Of a DNA stretch of 64,000 nt, positions 17,622 to 25,922 are shown one piece after another. The notes beneath the pieces were generated by a model. It was not told the origin of the DNA. It did not search any database and saw only the letters and a list, made by a program, of their open reading frames with translations. The stretch covers positions 62,001 to 126,000 of the forward strand of contig NZ_LR699554.1 of assembly GCF_902459535.1 (NCBI RefSeq), read 5' to 3'. This DNA comes from Paraburkholderia dioscoreae (GTDB taxonomy: Bacteria; Pseudomonadota; Gammaproteobacteria; Burkholderiales; Burkholderiaceae). Numbering within the stretch: the stretch's first letter is position 1; every line of letters starts with the position of its first letter. The translations under genes were made by a program, and so were the position numbers.

Positions 17622-18167
17622 TCAGGCCGGCAGTTTGGCAGCGGCTTCGTCGACTTGCGTGCGCGTTACCGACAGTTCTTCGAGCCATGCGTCGCCATAC
17701 ACCGCACCGGTTTCGCGCTCCAGGCGCGCGATGGTCGCCGCGCAACGGTTCGCATCCTTCGGCGTCGCGATGAACGACTTGACCGAGTCACCGGCTTTGA
17801 ACGCGTCGAACAAGGGCACGCGAATATCGTCGGGCAGCGGACGGGTCGTCCACTGATACGGTTTGCCGTTAAACGTGAATTGCGGCGGCAGCACGCGTTC
17901 TTTCTTCGCGGCCGGAATCAGACCGAAGGTGCGCGCGGCGTCGCCGATCTGCTCGGCCGAAAACAGCTCGTCCGGGCTGATGTCGAATTGCTGGATGAAG
18001 GTCTCGATGCTCTGCATCGCCGCCGCGCGATCATCACGGCGCTTTTGCGCATGAGCGACGATGTCGCGCAGTTCGTCGGCTTCTTCAGGCGTGATCGTGA
18101 AGCTCGACTGCTTCTGCTGGAGTTCGGAAAAACGCTGGAATTCGGAATCGGTCAGAAGTTTCGCCAT
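17622..18167 (-). CDS. Conserved-looking hypothetical cytosolic protein
   Basis: A 181-aa protein with no signal peptide or membrane segment. The first 90 residues are highly charged and probably helical (FQRFSELQQKQSSF, ADELRDIVAHAQKRRDD, MQSIETFIQQFDISPDELF). The second half is more globular (PPQFTFNGKPYQWTTRPLPDD, AFKAGDSVKSFIATPKD). The pattern 'IQQFDISPDEL' recalls the N-terminal helix of H-NS-like proteins, but no H-NS DNA-binding motif is present. I do not recognise the family. It is monocistronic between a convergent gene and the adhesin. Confidence 0.7.
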   Translation of the reverse strand: MAKLLTDSEFQRFSELQQKQSSFTITPEEADELRDIVAHAQKRRDDRAAAMQSIETFIQQFDISPDELFSAEQIGDAARTFGLIPAAKKERVLPPQFTFNGKPYQWTTRPLPDDIRVPLFDAFKAGDSVKSFIATPKDANRCAATIARLERETGAVYGDAWLEELSVTRTQVDEAAAKLPA

Positions 18168-18275
18168 TGCTTATTGATGAGCGCGCATGAGCGAACCCAT
18201 GCGGCGTGATTTTTGAGAGGGTCGCCATTCTAAACCATGTGTGCGAGCGGCCGGTTTTCCAGTCCGGGTGCTGGC

Positions 18276-19301
18276 TTATTGATAGCTCAACGTAAAGGTC
18301 ATCCGCCCGCGTACCGTGCCTGATTCAACCTTGCCGGTCGAGATATATTGGGCCGTGAGCGGGATGCCAGTCGTGTTCGCCGACGGGCCGACTAGCCATT
18401 GATTTGTCGTACCCGGTGCCGCCGAGTCTGGTCCGAAGCTGACCGGCGATCCGCTACTGTCCAGCACACGCAGGCTTATTCCCGAGGCGGTCGAATCGCC
18501 TGTGAGCGTTAGATTGCTGGTTGTGTTGCCCGAATCAGTAGCGTCGGTCAGCGTAACGAAAACGTTGGAGCCGGCCTGGCAGGATAGGTCGATGGTGAAA
18601 TTCGTATTGCCGGCCGTCGCACCCCGCACGGGGAATGCATTGATTGCAACCGGCGGTAGTGGGACGCCCAAAGACGGAGTCGTCACGTCGCAGGTACTAG
18701 CGGCGATTGTCGCTGTACCGATCGAAAGCGTATTTAGCACGGCGGAATCGACATTGTGAGCAATGTCGTGACTTTTCAGCAACGCCAAGGGAAAGTTAAG
18801 GATCTGTCCGCTGCTTGCTTCGGCAGAGGTTTTCACAAATTGATATGTGAAAACATAGTCGGCGTTATACGTTGTCCCAGATGCGACAGCCGGCCCAAAA
18901 TCCCCCGACCTTGTCTTCGACAAAACTGAATTGTTATAAGTGACGTCGGTGACCCGGATTCCGATGCCCGTCAGGTTCGTATCCCACACATCATGCACGG
19001 TTGCGTCCACTCCTGCATAGGCGTCGAACTTGAGATAATAGCCGTTGCCTCCAGCATTAACATTATTCGGACAACTTACCCTCAATGTGGTGGACATAGG
19101 CGGACCAATCGACGTACCGACTTGAGCGTCGTGCGGCACGGTCACCGTGCCAAAGTCGACTGACCCGTTGCCCGTGATTGAGCATTGGGGAAACGCAGCA
19201 TCAGCAGGCGCGCTAACTGTCAGTGCGGCGAGAGCTGCGACGCCCAGAGCGGCAAGGGTGAAATATCGATAACGCGCAGTTCGGGGAAGCTTCTCGTGCA
19301 T
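18276..19301 (-). CDS. Two-domain fimbrial tip adhesin (FimH-like)
   Basis: A 341-aa exported protein (signal peptide through SAPADA, about residue 35). The N-terminal domain (about 36-190, starting AFPQCSITGNGSVDFGTV) is unlike the pilins and may be the receptor-binding domain. The C-terminal domain (about 200-341) is a pilin domain with two cysteines (TCDV, LSCQAG) and the terminal TFTLSYQ donor-strand motif. It lies alone, 5.4 kb from the usher operon and on the other strand, with prfC in between. It probably supplies the tip adhesin for that usher, because the adhesin-like sequence next to the usher is broken. Binding specificity is unknown. Confidence 0.85.
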   Translation of the reverse strand: MHEKLPRTARYRYFTLAALGVAALAALTVSAPADAAFPQCSITGNGSVDFGTVTVPHDAQVGTSIGPPMSTTLRVSCPNNVNAGGNGYYLKFDAYAGVDATVHDVWDTNLTGIGIRVTDVTYNNSVLSKTRSGDFGPAVASGTTYNADYVFTYQFVKTSAEASSGQILNFPLALLKSHDIAHNVDSAVLNTLSIGTATIAASTCDVTTPSLGVPLPPVAINAFPVRGATAGNTNFTIDLSCQAGSNVFVTLTDATDSGNTTSNLTLTGDSTASGISLRVLDSSGSPVSFGPDSAAPGTTNQWLVGPSANTTGIPLTAQYISTGKVESGTVRGRMTFTLSYQ

Positions 19302-19405
19302 GGCAGAGTTTCATGTGCGAGTGAACTCGCAGTTGCGTGGGGGAATCCCAGCAGCCTCGCATAGTAGTTGCTAACCCTGGTGAACACACGCGACGGTTCG
19401 TCACG

Positions 19406-20224
19406 CTACGCGGCGTCCTCATGAAACATCGACAGCGCCTCTACCGTCTCGCGCAGCAGCGCGGTGGCGGCTTCCAGCGTCGGCGCGACGTATTCGTCGA
19501 TACGCCGCAGATACGGACAGGTGAGCGCGGCAATCGCCTGGCCGGACGGACCCTGGATCGGAAACGTCACGTCGGTCACGCCGAACGTCTGCTGGCTGTC
19601 CTTCTGCGAAAAACCCGCCGCGCGAATCCGCTCGCAGGCCTGTTCGAGCGCGTCACGATCGATCGTGACCTCGCCCTTCACCTTGGTGTGTTCGGCCAGC
19701 ATCTGTTCACGCTGCTCGATGCTTTGAAACGCCAGCATCACGCGGCCCGAACCCGTATCGATCAGCCCGACGCGCGAACCGAGCCGCACCGACATGCCCC
19801 ACGTACCCGGCCCATCCACCTGCGCGATCACCAGCAGATTGCCGCGGTCGTACACCACGAGGTGACACGATTGTTCGGCAGCATCGGCAAAGCGCTGCAT
19901 GAGCGGCAGCGCTTCGGAGATCAGCCGGTTCATCGGCGGATGACGATGGGCGAGCGCGTACAGCTTGAGACTGAGCGAATAGCGGTCGCCCGCCGCCGAG
20001 CGCACCACGTACTGACGCGCGACCAGCCGTTCGAGCATGCGATACATCTCGCTGGCGTTGCGTCCCAGCAGCTTGGTGATTTCGGCGCGCGTCAGCCCTT
20101 CCTTCTGCTCGGCGAGCAGTTCGAGGATGTCGAGGCCTTTGTCCAGCGCCGGGGCGCGATAACGGTCGGCGTCGTCTTTGTCTTCTGCGTCCATCGTGAG
20201 CGAGGTTTTGTGTGCTGTTCTCAT
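19406..20224 (-). CDS. IclR-family transcriptional regulator
   Basis: The winged helix-turn-helix lies at the N-terminus (APALDKGLDILELLAEQKEGLTRAEI...NASEMYRMLERL), followed by a 170-residue effector-binding GAF-like domain with the C-terminal signature TFGVTDVTFPI. Two starts are possible, 20224 (272 aa) or 20194 (MDAEDKDD); neither has a strong ribosome binding site, and the frame remains open further upstream. It diverges from the sugar-catabolic operon starting at 20460 and most likely controls it. A candidate operator overlaps the operon promoter at 20339-20367. The effector is probably a pathway sugar or acid (inference). Confidence 0.9.
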   Translation of the reverse strand: MRTAHKTSLTMDAEDKDDADRYRAPALDKGLDILELLAEQKEGLTRAEITKLLGRNASEMYRMLERLVARQYVVRSAAGDRYSLSLKLYALAHRHPPMNRLISEALPLMQRFADAAEQSCHLVVYDRGNLLVIAQVDGPGTWGMSVRLGSRVGLIDTGSGRVMLAFQSIEQREQMLAEHTKVKGEVTIDRDALEQACERIRAAGFSQKDSQQTFGVTDVTFPIQGPSGQAIAALTCPYLRRIDEYVAPTLEAATALLRETVEALSMFHEDAA

Positions 20225-20316
20225 TATCTGGCGCGTGAGTGTACGTGCGTGACGAATCTCATGCGAGATGTCACCGGTCCAGGGAAAACACGGACGGTTG
20301 GTGCAGTGCACATTGC

Positions 20317-20367
20317 TTGACTTCGAAAAGTCCGTATATGAATAATACGTTCATTGGTGAATGAACG
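20317..20367 (+). promoter_or_regulatory. Promoter and candidate IclR operator of the sugar operon
   Basis: TTGACT (20317-20322) and AATAAT (20341-20346), spaced 18 bases, make a plausible sigma-70 promoter toward the operon. Two overlapping dyads cover the -10 and start region: TGAA-N7-TTCA (20339-20353) and CGTTCATT-GGTG-AATGAACG (20348-20367, perfect 8-bp arms). Their place between the divergent regulator and operon suggests that IclR binds here. Confidence 0.6.
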
Positions 20368-20459
20368 CACGCCAATACTAGATAACAAGCGCAGGACGAA
20401 GTGCCGGCATCCCACGTGCCGGTTCACGCAAGTTCAACAACGCATATCAGGAGACAACC

Positions 20460-21509
20460 ATGTCGTTCGCGAAAGAGCCGCACGCGGCTCGCCGTTTGTT
20501 CCGCAGTTCGCTATCCGCCGCGGCGGCCGCCGTGTGTTTCGCCGGCCTCGGCGTGACAGGCGCCGCGCAAGCCGCCGAAACAGGCAAGATCGGCCTCGAT
20601 CTGCCGCTGCTGACGTCGCCGTTCTGGCAGTCGTACAACAACTATCTGCCCAAATACGCGAAGGACATGGGCCTCGACATTCTTGCGCCGGTCAATTCGA
20701 ACGGCGATCCCGCGCAGCAGATCACGGACATGAACAACCTGCTGAACCTAGGTGCGAAGGGCATCGTGGTCGGCCCGCTGGATTCGGCGGCGATCAGCCG
20801 GGCGCTCGACGCCGCCGCGGCGAAGAACGTGCCCGTGGTCGCCGTGGACGTCGCGCCGACGCAAGGCAAGGTCGCGATGGTGGTGCGCGCCGACAATCGC
20901 GCGTATGGCGAGAAGGCCTGCAAGTACATTGGCGATCACGTGAAGTCGGGCAAGGTCGTGCAGATCATGGGCGACCTCGCCTCGGTCAACGGACGCGACC
21001 GGTCCGAAGCGTTCCGCTCATGCATGAAAGGCTATCCTGGCGTGTCGGTGCTGGAGATCCCTGCGGCCTGGAAAGGCGACGTCGCGGCGACCGCGCTCGA
21101 CAGCCTGCTGACCGCGAATCCCGACGTGAAAGGCATCTACATGCAGGCTGGCGGCGTCTATCTGTCGCCGACGCTGCAAACCTTGCGCCGCAAGCAGATG
21201 CTCTTTCCGGCCGGCGACCCGAAGCACGTGGTGATCGTCAGCAACGACGGCATTCCTCAGGAGTTCGACGCAATCCGCCGTGGCGATATCGACGCGACCG
21301 TGTCGCAGCCCGCCGATTCGTACGCGAAATATGGGCTGTTCTATATCAAGGCGGCGTTGGCAGGGCAGACTTTCAAGCCGGGCCCGACCGATCACGGCAG
21401 CAACATCATCCAGTTGGCGCCGGGCGTTCTGGAAGACCAGTTGCCCGCACCGCTCGTGACGAAGTCGAACGTCGACGACAAGGCTTTGTGGGGTAACACG
21501 GTCAAATGA
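20460..21509 (+). CDS. Sugar ABC transporter periplasmic binding protein (RbsB-like)
   Basis: A 349-aa type I periplasmic binding protein. The signal peptide ends near residue 39 (TGAAQAAETGK). Mature protein begins KIGLDLPLLTSPFWQSYNNYL and shows the family core QQITDMNNLLNLGAKGIVVGPLDSAAI and the later VSNDGIPQEFDAIRRGDIDATVSQP. The operon also encodes the matching double ATPase and one permease, and downstream enzymes point to a deoxy/galacto-type sugar such as L-fucose as ligand (inference). The stop overlaps the ATG of the next gene (ATGA), suggesting translational coupling. The ribosome binding site is AGGAGA. Confidence 0.93.
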   Translation: MSFAKEPHAARRLFRSSLSAAAAAVCFAGLGVTGAAQAAETGKIGLDLPLLTSPFWQSYNNYLPKYAKDMGLDILAPVNSNGDPAQQITDMNNLLNLGAKGIVVGPLDSAAISRALDAAAAKNVPVVAVDVAPTQGKVAMVVRADNRAYGEKACKYIGDHVKSGKVVQIMGDLASVNGRDRSEAFRSCMKGYPGVSVLEIPAAWKGDVAATALDSLLTANPDVKGIYMQAGGVYLSPTLQTLRRKQMLFPAGDPKHVVIVSNDGIPQEFDAIRRGDIDATVSQPADSYAKYGLFYIKAALAGQTFKPGPTDHGSNIIQLAPGVLEDQLPAPLVTKSNVDDKALWGNTVK

Positions 21510-23026
21510 GCGAACTCACGCCCTCCGCGCCCGTTGTCGAAGCGTTCGAGATCACCAAACGCTTCGGCTCGACGGCTGCGCTGAAAGACGTGAGCATCCG
21601 CGTGATGCCCGGCGAGTCGCATGCGCTCGTCGGGCGCAACGGCGCGGGTAAATCGACGCTGGTGTCGATCCTCACCGGCCTGCGCAAGCCCGACACCGGC
21701 GAGGTGCGTTTCAGCGGCGTGGCCGCGCCGTCGATCGCGGATCGCGACGCGTGGCGCGAACGTGTGGCGTGCGTCTATCAGCATTCAACGATCATCCGCG
21801 ACCTGAGCGTGGCGGAGAATCTGTTTATCAACCGGCAGCCGTTGCGCGGCGGCATGATCGATTGGCAGGCCATGCGGCGCGACGCGCGCACGTTACTCGA
21901 TCACTGGAAGATCGACGTGCGCGAAGATGCTCGCGCCGGCGATCTGACGGTAGAGGCACGGCAACTGGTGGAAATTGCGCGCGCGCTGTCGTATGGCGCG
22001 CGCTTCATCATTCTCGACGAACCGACTGCGCAGCTAGACGGCGACGAAATCAAGCGCCTGTTCCGGCGCATCAGCGAGTTGCAGCGCGAAGGCGTGACCT
22101 TCCTGTTCATCTCGCACCATCTTCAGGAAGTCTACGAGATTTGCCAGGCCGTGACGGTGCTGCGCGACGCGCGGCATATCGTCAGCGCGCCGGTTTCCGC
22201 GCTGCCGCGCGAGCAGTTGATCGAAGCGATGACCGGCGAGCGCGGCGGTCTCGCCGTCGCCGATGCGGCGGCGCGCGACGCGTTGCCCGCCGACACGGCG
22301 ACCGCGTTGCAAGTCGAAGGCCTCGCGGGTTCCGATTACGAAGGCGTGTCGTTCACCGTCAAGCGCGGCGAAGTGGTCGGCTTGACCGGCGCGACGAGCA
22401 GCGGCCGCACGAGCGTGGCCGAAGCGATTGCCGGCCTGCGTGCCGCCAAACGCGGCACGATCCGCGTGGACGGCAAAACCTTGCCGCCCGGCGATGTGCC
22501 CGCGGCACTCGCGCACGGCATCGGTTGCGTGCCGAAGGATCGCCACCACGAAGGCCTCGTGCTCACGCAATCGGTTGCGGAAAACGCTTCGATGACGATC
22601 GCGCGTTTGCTCGGCAAATTCGGCATCGCGCCGCCCGCGAAGAAGAACGCCTTCGGCCAGAAGATGATCGACGCGCTCGGCATCGTCGCGCAGGGTCCGG
22701 AGCATGTGGTGTCCGGTCTGTCGGGCGGCAATCAGCAAAAGGTGGTGATGGCGCGCGCGCTCGCCACTAATCCCAATGTGCTCGTGCTGATCGACCCCAC
22801 GGCGGGCGTCGACGTGAAATCGAAAGAAGCGCTGCTCTCCGTCGTGGACCGTGTGCGCGAAGACGGCAAGGCCGTGCTGGTCGTGTCCGGCGAACTCGAC
22901 GATCTGCGCACCTGTGACCGCGTGCTGGTCATGTTCCGTGGCCGTGTCGCGGCCGAATTTTCCGCGGGTTGGCAGGACCACGACCTGATCGCATCCGTTG
23001 AAGGAGTCAGTCTCCATGAAGAATAG
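21506..23026 (+). CDS. Sugar ABC transporter ATPase, two fused nucleotide-binding domains
   Basis: A 506-aa RbsA/XylG-type ATPase. Domain 1 has a good Walker A (GRNGAGKST, from G43), a degenerate signature LTVEARQLVEIARAL and Walker B ILDEPTAQLD. Domain 2 has a degenerate P-loop (GATSSGRTS, near residue 296), signature LSGGNQQKVVMARAL and Walker B LIDPTAGVD, where the usual catalytic Glu is replaced by Pro-flanked residues (LVLIDPT rather than DEPT). One intact and one degenerate site is usual for this family. It powers uptake with the permease at 23016, with which it overlaps by 11 bases. Confidence 0.93.
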   Translation: MSELTPSAPVVEAFEITKRFGSTAALKDVSIRVMPGESHALVGRNGAGKSTLVSILTGLRKPDTGEVRFSGVAAPSIADRDAWRERVACVYQHSTIIRDLSVAENLFINRQPLRGGMIDWQAMRRDARTLLDHWKIDVREDARAGDLTVEARQLVEIARALSYGARFIILDEPTAQLDGDEIKRLFRRISELQREGVTFLFISHHLQEVYEICQAVTVLRDARHIVSAPVSALPREQLIEAMTGERGGLAVADAAARDALPADTATALQVEGLAGSDYEGVSFTVKRGEVVGLTGATSSGRTSVAEAIAGLRAAKRGTIRVDGKTLPPGDVPAALAHGIGCVPKDRHHEGLVLTQSVAENASMTIARLLGKFGIAPPAKKNAFGQKMIDALGIVAQGPEHVVSGLSGGNQQKVVMARALATNPNVLVLIDPTAGVDVKSKEALLSVVDRVREDGKAVLVVSGELDDLRTCDRVLVMFRGRVAAEFSAGWQDHDLIASVEGVSLHEE

Positions 23027-24065
23027 TGTGCCCAGTCCCGCCTTCGGCACCGCGCAAGCTCAGGCCCAGCCGCTCGCGCAGGCTACGCGCGGCAAACGCG
23101 CTCGCTCCGAACTTGCGCGTTTGCGCGAACTGGCGTTGCTGCCCGCGCTCGCGTTGCTGATCGTGATCGGCGCGTTTGTCAGTCCCAGTTTTCTGACCAA
23201 AGCGAATCTCATCAGCGTGCTGGGTGCTTCGGCGGCGCTGGCGCTGGTCGTGCTCGCCGAATCGCTGATCGTGTTGACCGGCAAGTTCGACCTGTCGCTC
23301 GAATCGACGGTCGGCATTGCGCCTGCCGTGGGCGCGATGCTGGTGATGCCGGCGGCGTCCGCGGGCTTCGGCATGCAATGGCCGGCGGCGGCCGGCTTGC
23401 TCGCCATCGTGGCGGTGGGCGCGGTGATCGGTTTTATCAACGGCTTTCTCGTGGTGCGTTTGCGGCTGAACGCGTTCATCGTCACGCTGGCCATGCTGAT
23501 CGTGCTGCGCGGCATGCTGGTCGGCGCGACCAAGGGCGGCACGCTGTTCGATATGCCGCCGTCGTTTTTCACGCTCGCGACCACCATCGTGTTGGGCTTG
23601 CCGTTGTCCGTGTGGCTCGCCGCGGTGGCGTTCGCGATCGCGGCCTTCGTGTTGCGCTATCACCGGCTGGGTCGCGCGCTGTACGCGATCGGCGGCAACC
23701 CGGAAGCAGCACGCGCTGCGGGCATTCGTGTGGAGCGCATCACGTGGGGCGTGTTCGTGCTCGGCAGCATGCTCGCCTCGCTGGGCGGTTTGATCGTCAC
23801 CGGCTATGTCGGCGCGATCAACGCGAACCAGGGCAACGGGATGATTTTCACGGTGTTCGCGGCCGCGGTGATCGGCGGCATTTCGCTCGACGGCGGCAAG
23901 GGCACCATGTTCGGTGCGCTCACCGGCGTGCTGCTGCTCGGCGTGGTGCAAAACCTGCTGACGCTTGCCCAGGTGCCGTCTTTCTGGATCCAGGCGATCT
24001 ACGGCGCGATCATTCTCGGCTCGCTGATGGTGGCGCGCCTCGCAAGCGGCGAAGGCCAGAACTGA
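23016..24065 (+). CDS. Sugar ABC transporter permease (RbsC-like)
   Basis: A 349-aa polytopic inner-membrane protein. I chose the ATG at 23016, preceded by GAAGGAG, over a TTG at 22998. The N-terminus is polar (about 40 residues), then about eight to ten hydrophobic helices follow. Family motifs include ESLIVLTGKFDLSLES, VRLRLNAFIVTLAMLIVLRGM and ALYAIGGNPEAARAAGI, the loop that contacts the ATPase. It forms the translocation pore, presumably as a homodimer, for the importer encoded with 20460 and 21506. Confidence 0.93.
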   Translation: MKNSVPSPAFGTAQAQAQPLAQATRGKRARSELARLRELALLPALALLIVIGAFVSPSFLTKANLISVLGASAALALVVLAESLIVLTGKFDLSLESTVGIAPAVGAMLVMPAASAGFGMQWPAAAGLLAIVAVGAVIGFINGFLVVRLRLNAFIVTLAMLIVLRGMLVGATKGGTLFDMPPSFFTLATTIVLGLPLSVWLAAVAFAIAAFVLRYHRLGRALYAIGGNPEAARAAGIRVERITWGVFVLGSMLASLGGLIVTGYVGAINANQGNGMIFTVFAAAVIGGISLDGGKGTMFGALTGVLLLGVVQNLLTLAQVPSFWIQAIYGAIILGSLMVARLASGEGQN

Positions 24066-24090
24066 TGCGCACGCATTCCGGAGAACTTAC

Positions 24091-24435
24091 TTGACCAGCC
24101 GCCCATTGCAAACGGACCAAACGGACCAAACGGACCCACGCCTGATCCTCCTCAGCCCCGCCGACAATTGCCTGATCGCGGCGGCGCGCCTGGACGGCGG
24201 CACGCAGGTCGAGATCGAAGGCGAGCGCGTGACGCTGGCCAAAACCATCGAACTCGGACACAAGGTGGCGCGCCGTGAACTCGCGAAAGACGACAAGGTG
24301 CTGCGCTATGGCGCGGTGATCGGTCACGTGACGGAGGCGGTGGCGCGCGGTGCGCATCTGCATACGCACAATCTCGAAAGCGATTACCTGCCGACGTACA
24401 CGCACGACGCGGGCCACGAGTTCGTCCATCACTGA
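24091..24435 (+). CDS. UxaA-family dehydratase small subunit (SAF domain)
   Basis: A 114-aa protein starting at TTG 24091, supported by CCGGAGAAC seven bases upstream. After a variable N-terminus containing three QTD repeats, it carries the SAF/altronate-dehydratase N-terminal domain (LILLSPADNCLIAAARL...GHKVARRELAKDDKVLRYGAVIGHVTEAVARGAHLHTHNL). In UxaA/GarD-type dehydratases this domain is either fused or encoded just before the large domain, as here (24477). Together they likely dehydrate a sugar acid, L-fuconate by context, to the 2-keto-3-deoxy acid. The substrate is inferred from the neighbouring enzymes. Confidence 0.85.
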   Translation: MTSRPLQTDQTDQTDPRLILLSPADNCLIAAARLDGGTQVEIEGERVTLAKTIELGHKVARRELAKDDKVLRYGAVIGHVTEAVARGAHLHTHNLESDYLPTYTHDAGHEFVHH

Positions 24436-24476
24436 TGTGAGCACAATCGTGGCCTTCGCGCCGCGCTGGAACGATC

Positions 24477-25796
24477 ATGACTGACACTTCCGTAGCATCT
24501 CCATCCGCCGCATCGCAGCAGCCCACGCTGCAAGGTTACCTGCGCCGCGACGGCCGCAAGGGCATCCGCAATGTGGTCGCGGTGGCGTACCTGGTCGAGT
24601 GCGCGCATCACGTCGCGCGCGAGATCGTCACGCAGTTTCGCGAACCGCTGGATGCGTTCGACGATCCTTCCGCCGAGCGCGAACCGCCCGTGCATCTGAT
24701 CGGTTTCCCCGGCTGCTATCCGAACAGCTACGCCGAGAAAATGCTCGAGCGGCTCACCACGCATCCCAATGTGGGCGCGGTGCTGTTCGTGTCGCTCGGT
24801 TGCGAGAGCATGAACAAGCACTATCTGGTGGACGTGGTGCGCGCGAGTGGCCGTCCCGTCGAAGTGCTGACCATCCAGGAAAAGGGCGGTACGCGCAGCA
24901 CGATTCAATACGGCGTGGACTGGATTCGCGAGGCGCGCGGGCAACTCGCCGCACAAGAAAAAGTGCCGATGGCGCTGAGCGAACTGGTGATCGGTACGAT
25001 TTGCGGCGGCTCGGACGGCACGAGCGGCATCACCGCGAACCCGGCCGTGGGCCGCGCGTTCGATCATCTGATCGACGCGGGCGCGACGTGTATTTTCGAA
25101 GAAACCGGCGAGTTGGTGGGCTGCGAATTCCATATGAAAACGCGCGCGGCGCGGCCCGAACTCGGCGAGGAGATCGTGGCTTGCGTCGCGAAGGCGGCTC
25201 GCTATTACTCGATTCTCGGCCACGGCAGTTTTGCGGTCGGCAACGCGGACGGCGGTCTCACCACGCAGGAAGAAAAATCGCTGGGCGCGTATGCCAAGAG
25301 CGGGGCGTCGCCGATTGTCGGCATCGTCAAACCCGGCGACATTCCGCCGACCGGCGGCCTGTATCTGCTCGACGTGGTGCCGGACGGCGAACCGCGCTTC
25401 GGCTTTCCGAACATCAGCGACAACGCGGAGATCGGCGAACTGATCGCGTGCGGTGCGCATGTGATTCTGTTCACGACCGGACGCGGCTCGGTGGTGGGCT
25501 CGGCGATCTCGCCGGTCATCAAGGTGTGCGCGAATCCGGCGACGTATCGCAATCTCGCCGGCGATATGGATGTCGATGCAGGCCGTATTCTCGAAGGCCG
25601 CGGCACGCTCGACGAAGTGGGCCGCGAAGTGTTCGAGCAAACGGTGGCGGTGTCGCGTGGCGCGGCCTCGAAGTCGGAAACGCTGGGTCACCAGGAGTTC
25701 ATTCTGACCTACAAGACTTTCGAGCCGGTGGGGCCGGCTTGCTTGCCGTCGAGTGCCGCGCCGCAGCACCGGGTGGTCGCGATCGAGCCGCAGTGA
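24477..25796 (+). CDS. UxaA-family sugar-acid dehydratase large subunit
   Basis: A 439-aa protein of the altronate/galactarate dehydratase C-terminal family. Visible motifs are GYLRRDGRKGIRN near the start, VGAVLFVSLGCESMN, the glycine-rich ICGGSDGTSGITANPAVG, FTTGRGSVVGSAISPVIKVCAN and the C-terminal GHQEFILTYKTFEPVGPAC. Conserved cysteines and acidic residues probably bind Fe(II), as known for the family. It follows its SAF partner at 24091 and lies within a complete oxidative sugar pathway, so L-fuconate (or another 6-deoxy/galacto-type aldonate) dehydration is the likely reaction. In better-studied pathways an enolase-superfamily enzyme does this step. Confidence 0.88.
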   Translation: MTDTSVASPSAASQQPTLQGYLRRDGRKGIRNVVAVAYLVECAHHVAREIVTQFREPLDAFDDPSAEREPPVHLIGFPGCYPNSYAEKMLERLTTHPNVGAVLFVSLGCESMNKHYLVDVVRASGRPVEVLTIQEKGGTRSTIQYGVDWIREARGQLAAQEKVPMALSELVIGTICGGSDGTSGITANPAVGRAFDHLIDAGATCIFEETGELVGCEFHMKTRAARPELGEEIVACVAKAARYYSILGHGSFAVGNADGGLTTQEEKSLGAYAKSGASPIVGIVKPGDIPPTGGLYLLDVVPDGEPRFGFPNISDNAEIGELIACGAHVILFTTGRGSVVGSAISPVIKVCANPATYRNLAGDMDVDAGRILEGRGTLDEVGREVFEQTVAVSRGAASKSETLGHQEFILTYKTFEPVGPACLPSSAAPQHRVVAIEPQ

Positions 25797-25922
25797 GTCG
25801 TACCGGGGGGCACCCGGTGGCTTGTTCGCGGGCGTGGCAGCAAGCGGCTGATATACGCTGCGGACAAGTCCCGCTCGTGCATGGTAAAAGATGAATGGGA
25901 TTGGCGTAAGGAGACGCGCTCA

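Noticed and set aside
19337..20320. A 327-residue plus-strand frame opposite the IclR regulator
   Set aside because: Antisense shadow of the IclR gene, with no supporting start signal.
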